Positions 32,978 through 40,795 of a stretch of 40,795 nucleotides of DNA are shown here, piece by piece; position 1 is the first letter of the stretch; each line of letters begins with the position of its first letter. Where the stretch lies: NCBI RefSeq assembly GCF_002898515.1, contig NZ_PPFX01000036.1, positions 1-40,795 on the forward strand, read 5' to 3'. The notes beneath the pieces are model-generated. The model had not been told where the DNA came from, made no database searches, and saw nothing but the letters and a program-made list of their open reading frames with translations. A program made the translations under genes and the position numbers. The DNA comes from Geothermobacter hydrogeniphilus. Lineage in GTDB: Bacteria; Desulfobacterota; Desulfuromonadia; Desulfuromonadales; Geothermobacteraceae.

Positions 32978-33033
32978 GGCTAAAGGCTAAAGGCTAAAGG
33001 CTAAAGGCTAAAGGCTAAAGGCTAAAGGCTAAA
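32978..33033 (+). repeat. (ggctaaa)8 tandem heptamer
   Basis: Eight perfect copies of the 7-base unit ggctaaa, 56 bases in all, starting 10 bases after the yeaH stop. Perfect short tandem repeats of this kind are prone to slippage. It is non-coding, so any effect would be on RNA or transcription rather than on a reading frame. Confidence 0.95.
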
Positions 33034-33068
33034 GAAAAGTGGGCATTAAGAACTGGAATTTCTCAAGC

Positions 33069-33322
33069 AGAAAGGTGATTGGAGCGAGGGATTTTTCGTC
33101 GAATCAAGGAAGGTGAGAGAGGGTGAAGGAGGCGTAGCGGAAGCTACGTCGACACAAACCGCGCACAGGCAACGCAAGGAATCGTTCACTCTAGAAGAAA
33201 GGTCACAGGAGCGAAGATTTTTTCGTGAGATCAAGGCGCCGAGCACGGATCAAGGAGGCGTAGCGGAAGCTACGTTGACGCGGACCGCGCACAGGCAACG
33301 CAGAGATCGCGGAAAAAGACCG
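33069..33322. repeat. two tandem 127 bp units of a dispersed repeat (R3)
   Basis: Unit 1 (33069-33195) and unit 2 (33196 to about 33322) both start 'agaaaggt', share 'ggagcga', a T-run with 'ttttcgt', the palindromic core 'ggcgtagcggaagctacgt' (33131 and 33257) and 'accgcgcacaggcaacgca'. The cores are offset by 126 bases. Related sequence occurs at 6095-6215 and probably at 1-30. Confidence 0.8.
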
Positions 33323-33335
33323 CTCCCCGGTAGCT

Positions 33336-34954
<1,619 letters not shown>

Positions 34955-34958
<4 letters not shown>

Positions 34959-37237
34959 AAAAAATCGAACATGCCCTGGCCAACATCAGTCGACACCAGG
35001 ATCTGCGCAATCAGGAGCGCACCATCCCCTTCGCGGAATACCTGGAGATCCTGACCCGTAATCCAGAGCAGACGATGCGCAACATCTTTCAGCTGTTCCA
35101 CGATCTGCTCAAATCACATGTCGAAGTGGGGCAGGATGAATACGCTGACGATCCCGAATCAATCCACTACATGGCCTACGATTGTCGGCGGCTGTTCGCC
35201 GAAAATACCGATCGGCCCTTCTTCGCCGACCGCCTGTTCGCCAACCGGCTGATCGACCTGGCCGAAACCTTCAAGCGCAGTACCCAGCAGAACAAGGTCT
35301 ATATCTTTGAAGGGCCGCACGGCAGCGGCAAAAGCACCTTTCTGAACAACCTGCTGCAGAAATTCGAGAACTACGCCAACAGCAGTGAGGGACGCCGCTA
35401 TGAGGTTGTCTGGCGACTCGACCGGGAACTGCTGGGACAACTCGAGGACCACGAAACCAACCAGCTGCTGAGCCGGCTGTCGCAGATGCTTGACAAGACC
35501 TCCCAACTGCAGAACGAAATCATCCGCAGTCAGAACCGGGAGGGGCAGGCGATCGAGGTGCCCTGCCCAAGCCACGACAGTCCGATCCTGGTGGTTCCCA
35601 AAGAGGTACGCCGATCTTTCATCGACGACCTCTTTGCCAACACCAAGCGCAAGTACAAGGTTTTTACCGAAAAGGAGTACGAGTGGGTTTTCAAGGACCG
35701 CTGCTGCACCATCTGCTCCTCCCTCTATCGCGCGTTGCTGAGCAAGCTCGGCAGTCCGGCGGAAGTCTTCAAGCTGATCCATGTCCGGCCCTACCAGTTC
35801 AACCGGCGCCTCGGCGAAGGCATCAGCGTCTTCAACCCCGGAGATGCTCCGGCCAAGGAAAACGTCCTCACCAACCCGATCCTACAGTCACGCATCGACG
35901 ACCTGCTGTGCGACAGCAACAAGGTACGCTACATCTACTCGCGCTACGCCAAGACCAACAATGGCATCTACGCGCTGATGGATATCAAGTCACACAACCG
36001 CGACCGCTTCATCGAACTGCACAACATCATCAGCGAACGGGTACACAAGGTCGAAGATATCGAGGAGAATGTCAACTCCCTCTTCATCGCTCTGCTCAAT
36101 CCCGAAGACCGCACCAACATCGAAGATTTCCAGTCCTTCACCGACCGCATCGAAACCATCAAAATCCCCTATGTTCTCGACCTGCAGACCGAAGTGGAAA
36201 TCTACCGCCATATTTTCGGCAAGCATATCGATGAGGGATTTCTGCCGCGGGTGCTGCACAATTTCGCCCGGGTGATCATCGCCACCCGTCTCAATCCAAC
36301 CTCGAAGGCGATGCTCGACTGGATCGAAAAACCGGACAAGTACGCCCTCTACTGCGACAAGAACCTGCTGCTGCTGAAGATGGAAATCTATACCGGCTAT
36401 ATCCCCGAGTGGATCACCCCGGAAGACCGCCGACGACTGACCGCCAAGCGCCGTCGGCGCATTATCGCCGAATCGGAACAGGAAGGCTTCAAGGGCATCT
36501 CCGGCCGTGATTCACTGCGTATTTTCAACGACCTTTTCTCGACCTACGCCCGCAAGGACCAGCTGATCGACATGACCATCATCCGGCGCTTCTTCACCAA
36601 AATTCACAAGGAACTGAGCGAAGCCCTGCCGGAAGGATTCATGGAGTCGTTACTGTCGATGTACGACTACACGGTGCTGCAGGAGGTCAAGGAATCGCTC
36701 TACTACTACAACGAGGAGCAGATCTCGCGCGATATCCAGAACTACCTGTTCGCTCTCAACTACGAAATCGGCAGCAAAGCAACCAACCGCTTTACCGGAG
36801 AACGCCTCGAAATCAATGAGGATTTTCTGCACAACATCGAAAATCGCCTGCTGGAGAGCGACGCCGATGCCGAAACGCGTGCCCGGTTCCGCCGCGAAAC
36901 ACAGAAAGAATACACCGCCCGCACCCTCACCCAGGAGATTCTCGCCGAAGGCAAGGCGTTCAGCGAGACCGAACTTTACGGTCGACTGCACGAACGCTAT
37001 GTCGCCAAGTTGAAGGAGCAGGCCCTTGATCCGTTTCTGGACAACGAGAATTTCCGTCGCGCGATCAAGGATTTCGAGCGTGAGTCGTTCAAAACCTATG
37101 ACCGCAGGATCCGCGACGATGTCAGCTACCTGATGAACAATCTCTGCCAGCGGCATCAATACTCGAAAAAGGGCGCCCGCGAAGTCTGCATGTACGTCAT
37201 CGACAATCAGCTGGCACATAAATTCACCCGCAGCTGA
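34955..37237 (+). CDS. prkA: PrkA-type AAA+ serine protein kinase, second paralogue
   Basis: 760 residues. The N-terminus (IPFAEYLEILTRNPEQTMRNIFQLFHDLLKSH) and the LFANRLIDLAETFKRSTQQ stretch resemble canonical PrkA/YeaG more than the first paralogue does. Walker A GPHGSGKST is at 120-128. A cysteine pair (CCTICSS) lies in the insert of the AAA domain. The later LQSRIDDLLCDSNKVRYIYSRYAKTNNGIYALMDIKSHN...RFIELHNIISERVHKVEDIEE segment and the C-terminal helical region ending in VCMYVIDNQLAHKFTRS are PrkA-like. The start ATG overlaps the spoVR stop, showing translational coupling. The frame continues upstream inside spoVR to 34613, but that part is antisense-like and out of context. Two PrkA kinases in one cluster suggest different substrates or a hetero-oligomer. 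Confidence 0.92.
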
Positions 37238-37372
37238 GAAGAAGATTAAACGCGCCAACTATCCGACAGCCAAGCGGAAAAACATTTATCCGACAACTGC
37301 GGTTGGTGTATCCTGTGGCCGTTGTGAGCGCGAACCGCGCTGGAAGCAAAACTGCAATCGCCGGAGGCTGTC

Positions 37373-39550
37373 ATGGCGGAGAACACTCCGCAAAATCTTG
37401 ATTTCGACACCAAGATCCTGTCGAAATTCATCTACGCGCTGAACATTTCCCGGCAGCATTGCCTGGCCTATCCCGCCGGGCACCCGCAGATTCAGAAATC
37501 CGCCGAACAGCTGATCAGCCTGCTGCGGCAACTGCTCGAATTCCGCGACTCCCTGACCCTCGGTATCACCCGCCGCTCGCTGCTGGTCCACGGATCGGCC
37601 CTCGACCAGCGCAACGCTGTCTACCGTAAACTGGCCAACGAACTTTTCAACCTCGGACTTGCCGGACTGACCTTCCGACGCGGGCTGGAGCACGACGAAC
37701 TGCTGCGTTTCCAGGAGTTGAGCGTCCAGCGGCCCGAGGACCTGGCGGAGCGGGGCGGCCTGGTTGAAGTCTGCCGCGATCTCGATCTGCCGCACCTCAA
37801 CCTCACCTTCATCGATTACAACTCCTTCAGCGTCACCGACGAAGATGAAATCGGGGCCAGCGACGCCCTCCTCGAAGAAGAGAAGTCGGAATCACTCTGG
37901 GACCGTTTTGTCAGCGGACTGATCGCGGGCGACCTCAGCCCCGACGGTGAGCTGAAAAGGAGCGCCACCGTCGATCCGGCCCTGGTTGCCGAATACCTCA
38001 GTCGTCGCCGAGAGGGGGCGGACCAGGAGGAGGTGCTGTCCAGCTACGAACAGACCATCACCACCTTTCTGCAGGAACTCGATCTTGAGGGCCGCAGCCA
38101 GAGCTACCGTACCGAAGCCCTCGGCAAGCTCGGCAGCTTCGTCGACGGTCTCAGCCCCGAACTTCGCCGCCAGTTTCTCTCCAGCACCTTCAATACCCTC
38201 GGCGCGCAGAACGAACTGGCCGAAGAGGTACTGACTCACCTCTCCAGCGATGCCCTGTTCACCGCCCTTGAGGATGTCAACGAGAAACGCCTGACGATCC
38301 CGCCGACCATCATGAACCTGCTCGGCAAACTCTCCCAGCACACCTCGAAGGAAACCGACCAGGTCGGAGAAACGATCTCCAGTGCCGAACTAGGTGAACA
38401 CCTGCGTTCGCTGTTCCGTGAAGACGACCCCGACCGCTTCATTCCCGGCACCTATCAGCACCTGCTGCACAGCATCGTCTCCATGGATGATATCCCGACC
38501 CTGGAGGGCATGGCGGTCGAAGAACTGCGCGCGGAAATTTCCGCCGAGCCGGTCGACAGCCAGGTCTGCAACGTGGTTATCGACCTGCTGGGAAACGAGG
38601 AGGGCAGTGAGCAGGATCGGGAAGAACTGCGGCAAATCCTGTTGGAACTGTTGAGATATTTTCTCGAAACCGGCCAGTTCGACTACCTGGTCGGCCTGCA
38701 GAGGGGTCCGAACCGGTCGGCAAAACGCAACGGCAGCACCGATCTGACCATACTGCTGGCCGACAACAGTTTTCTCGAAGAGATCCTCGCCGCCATGAGC
38801 ATCTGGGGCAGGGACAAGTTCGCTGCCATCACCGAATTGATCCGCAAGATCGGGACGCCTTTCATCGAACCGCTGATCAACCGGATGGCGGTCGAAAAAC
38901 GGATGTCGCTGCGCCGCTACTATCTCGATCGACTGGAAGAAATGGGCGATGCCATCCGTGAACCGGTGATGCTGCACCTGCGCGACAGCCGCTGGTACGT
39001 GGTCCGCAACCTGGTCGCCCTGCTGCGGCGGCTCAACGATCCGGTCACCCTGCACGGCATCCGGTCCCTGATCAACCATCCGCACCCGAAAGTCCGGGTC
39101 GAGGTTTTCAAAACCCTGCGCCAGTTCAACGATCCCCAGGCCAACCAGTACCTGGCCCGGGAACTGGACAGCGGTGACCGCGGCCGTCAATGGCAGGCGA
39201 TACGTCAACTCGACGGCAGTTTCAACCCGGAGCTGTTCGAAAGCCTGTTGCGACTGCTGGAAATCAAGGACCAATCCGTCGACGGGTTCGCCCTGAAAAC
39301 GGCCGTGGTCGATACTCTCGAACCGTTCGGCAACCCCGCGGCCCTGCCGGTTCTGGAACGGGTTCTGCAGACCCGCAGCCTGCTGCACGGCGGCCGCTGG
39401 CTGCGTCTCAAGCAGCACATCATCCTCTCCCTCAGCAGTTACCCCCGCAAAGAGGTCGGTGAAATTCTCGAGCTGCTGGCGGCCAGCGGTGGTGACCTCG
39501 GGGAACAGGCGGACGCACTGCTTAAGACCCTGCAGCGGAGGAAGTCATGA
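37373..39550 (+). CDS. HEAT-repeat protein with an N-terminal domain shared with the downstream HD-GYP protein
   Basis: 725 residues, cytosolic. Residues about 12-120 (FIYALNISRQHCLAYPAGHPQIQKS..., then LTLGITRRSLLVHGSALD) align by eye with residues 12-110 of the HD-GYP protein encoded next. The middle is helical and acidic. From about 500 to 720 there are repeated helix pairs of HEAT type, for example EEMGDAIREPVMLHLRDSRWYVVRNLVALLRRLNDP and IRSLINHPHPKVRVEVFKTLRQFNDPQANQYL. This suggests a protein-protein scaffold. GGAGG lies 5 bases before the ATG. The 135-base gap after the second prkA has no clear promoter or terminator. The stop overlaps the HD-GYP start (ATGA), so the two are made together and probably act together in cyclic-di-GMP signalling or another signalling output. 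Confidence 0.85.
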   Translation: MAENTPQNLDFDTKILSKFIYALNISRQHCLAYPAGHPQIQKSAEQLISLLRQLLEFRDSLTLGITRRSLLVHGSALDQRNAVYRKLANELFNLGLAGLTFRRGLEHDELLRFQELSVQRPEDLAERGGLVEVCRDLDLPHLNLTFIDYNSFSVTDEDEIGASDALLEEEKSESLWDRFVSGLIAGDLSPDGELKRSATVDPALVAEYLSRRREGADQEEVLSSYEQTITTFLQELDLEGRSQSYRTEALGKLGSFVDGLSPELRRQFLSSTFNTLGAQNELAEEVLTHLSSDALFTALEDVNEKRLTIPPTIMNLLGKLSQHTSKETDQVGETISSAELGEHLRSLFREDDPDRFIPGTYQHLLHSIVSMDDIPTLEGMAVEELRAEISAEPVDSQVCNVVIDLLGNEEGSEQDREELRQILLELLRYFLETGQFDYLVGLQRGPNRSAKRNGSTDLTILLADNSFLEEILAAMSIWGRDKFAAITELIRKIGTPFIEPLINRMAVEKRMSLRRYYLDRLEEMGDAIREPVMLHLRDSRWYVVRNLVALLRRLNDPVTLHGIRSLINHPHPKVRVEVFKTLRQFNDPQANQYLARELDSGDRGRQWQAIRQLDGSFNPELFESLLRLLEIKDQSVDGFALKTAVVDTLEPFGNPAALPVLERVLQTRSLLHGGRWLRLKQHIILSLSSYPRKEVGEILELLAASGGDLGEQADALLKTLQRRKS

Positions 39551-40734
39551 GCCGCTACGACCGTCAGCCGATTCTCGATTTCGTCCGTCATCTTTCCACC
39601 GCGATCGCCACCGCGACGCTCTACAGCAGCGAGCACCGCCAGGTCACTCGGCTCTGCGAACAGGCGCGACAGGCACTGCCCCTTTCAAGAACAGGCGACG
39701 AAGGAGTCTCACTGCTGTTCGTCGAAGACGAACTGATCGCCCAGCGGCACTCCCTGGGCCGCGGCATGTATATCGACCGCCTCGCCCGCCAGCTGCGTCG
39801 GCACGGCATTGCGCATATCAAGCTGTTGCCCGGGCTCGAAACCGAAGAGATCCTCGACCTGGTGAGCCAGCTGGTCAACGCCCGCCGTGATGCGGTCATC
39901 AGGGCAGGTGAGCGTCTGCGGCTGGGTCGGGTCGAACTGCGCTATAACCGCAAGGAAGATGGGGAACGCCGACCGGGCGATGAAATCGATGAAAGCAATT
40001 TCCGTATTGAAGACCTGCAGGAAGCCTCCGGCCTGGAGGGGATCGAGGAGGTTGACGCCGAAGAGCTGGCACGTTTCGCTGAAATCTGTGAAGCGGTCAA
40101 AACCCGCCGCCAGCTGCATGCCATAGGCATCTCGGAAATCGTCGCCCGCTTCGTCTCGGCCTTCACCAACGAAGCCGGATCCTTCCTCGCCCTGGCTCCA
40201 TTGCGGGAGCTGGATGAATACACCTTCACCCATTCGATCAATGTCTGTACCCTCAACATCGCCCAGGCCATGGCACTCGGCATCGAGGGCCAGCTGCTGC
40301 ACGATATCGGCGTCGCCGCCATGCTGCACGACATGGGCAAACTGTTCATTCCCGATGAGATCATCACCAAAGAGAGTGACTTAACCACCGAAGAATGGGA
40401 GATCATGCGCCGTCACCCGGCCGACGGCGCGCGCTACCTGCTCAACACCCCGGGCATCCCGCGGCTGGCGGTGGTGGTTGCCTATGAGCACCACATGCGT
40501 TACGACAATCAGGGATATCCGACCCCCAGACATGGCTGGAGACAAAATATCGCCAGCCAGATTTCAACCGTCTCCGACATTTTCGACGCCCTCCGCACCG
40601 AACGCTCCTACCGAGGATCGATGCAGATTCACAAAATTTCCCAGATGATCCTGCAGATGGCGGGCAGCCAGCTGCACCCCCAGCTGGCACACAATTTCCT
40701 GCGCGTCCTCGAACGGGTCACCAGCAGCAGTTGA
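39547..40734 (+). CDS. HD-GYP domain phosphohydrolase, variant motif
   Basis: A 395-residue protein predicted to hydrolyse cyclic di-GMP or a related nucleotide. Residues 12-110 form the domain shared with the HEAT protein upstream. An acidic linker spans about 135-175. The HD-GYP domain covers about 200-390: LLHDIGVAAMLHDMGK with HD at 261-262, MRRHPADGARYLL, then HHMRYDNQGYP at 315-325 in place of the usual HHExxDGxGYP, and SQISTVSDIFDALRTERSYRG. The metal-binding His, HD and HH residues are kept. The Glu after HH is Met, and the DG becomes DN. Activity is therefore plausible but may be altered. It is coupled to the HEAT gene by ATGA. The 61 bases after the stop hold no recognisable gene. 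Confidence 0.9.
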   Translation: MSRYDRQPILDFVRHLSTAIATATLYSSEHRQVTRLCEQARQALPLSRTGDEGVSLLFVEDELIAQRHSLGRGMYIDRLARQLRRHGIAHIKLLPGLETEEILDLVSQLVNARRDAVIRAGERLRLGRVELRYNRKEDGERRPGDEIDESNFRIEDLQEASGLEGIEEVDAEELARFAEICEAVKTRRQLHAIGISEIVARFVSAFTNEAGSFLALAPLRELDEYTFTHSINVCTLNIAQAMALGIEGQLLHDIGVAAMLHDMGKLFIPDEIITKESDLTTEEWEIMRRHPADGARYLLNTPGIPRLAVVVAYEHHMRYDNQGYPTPRHGWRQNIASQISTVSDIFDALRTERSYRGSMQIHKISQMILQMAGSQLHPQLAHNFLRVLERVTSSS

Positions 40735-40795
40735 AGGTCACCTGAATCTGATGAAATGGTCTCCCCCGCTACCCAAATCGGCGTCTATGCGCCAT

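Larger units (their letters stand above)
32969..33335. other. 367-base repeat cluster between yeaH and spoVR
   Basis: No gene is supported. The gap consists of eight tandem heptamers, a short unique spacer (33034-33068), two tandem copies of a 127 bp repeat unit, and 13 bases before the spoVR ATG. No good ribosome-binding site precedes that ATG (the bases read ccggtagct). Confidence 0.8.

Noticed and set aside
32978-33033. CRISPR array
   Set aside because: The units are 7 bases long, contiguous and without spacers, and no cas genes are nearby.

Overview
The window is GC-rich, densely coded bacterial chromosome. It looks like a member of the Desulfuromonadales/Geobacter group of deltaproteobacteria. 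That is an inference from gene content: abundant two-component and cyclic-di-GMP proteins, a PrkA/YeaH/SpoVR module with two PrkA-type kinases, a second EF-G beside a large uncharacterised protein, and scattered palindromic repeats. No phage genes, transposase, CRISPR array, rRNA or tRNA was seen.

Layout. 1-544: a minus-strand structured RNA with its own promoter and terminator, very probably 6S RNA. 551-6015: aminopeptidase N, a GGDEF diguanylate cyclase, and a minus-strand pair (a cyclic-nucleotide-binding domain protein and a pseudo-receiver/PP2C phosphatase). 6387-9754: an ABC ATPase and a permease/auxiliary fusion of the GldA/GldFG type. 9753-12468: an accessory-looking segment bounded by two inverted copies of a 121-122 bp repeat. 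It holds an Mrp-type ATPase, a PstS C-terminal fragment, a nitroreductase, and copies of a small transposon-like (MITE-like) element. 12467-19295 (minus strand): a NarX/NarL-like two-component pair with an 18-residue-repeat protein, then PpsR, an OmpR-type regulator, its sensor kinase and an RNase Z-like hydrolase. 19564-22800: prmA, rsmE and a zinc-ribbon/RDD membrane protein. 22875-24176 (minus): an unrecognised conserved protein. 24524-29324: a PhnP-like hydrolase, a TIGR04442-like protein and an EF-G homologue. 29487-37237: prkA, yeaH, spoVR and a second prkA. 37373-40734: a HEAT-repeat protein and an HD-GYP protein, translationally coupled.

How the parts fit. The right-hand 11 kb looks like one stress or stationary-phase signalling block. 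Two AAA+ serine kinases of the PrkA type flank YeaH and SpoVR, and are followed by an HD-GYP protein whose partner shares its N-terminal domain. The middle is a regulatory block with two two-component systems and PpsR. Cyclic-di-GMP turnover is represented at both ends: the GGDEF protein on the left and the HD-GYP protein on the right.

The less ordinary content is in the repeats. A 162-163 bp element has terminal inverted repeats and apparent 5 bp target duplications. A 121 bp palindromic element supplies the stop codon of two unrelated genes. A repeat cluster is wedged between yeaH and spoVR. All database-type statements here come from memory of protein families and from reading the sequence; no search was run.
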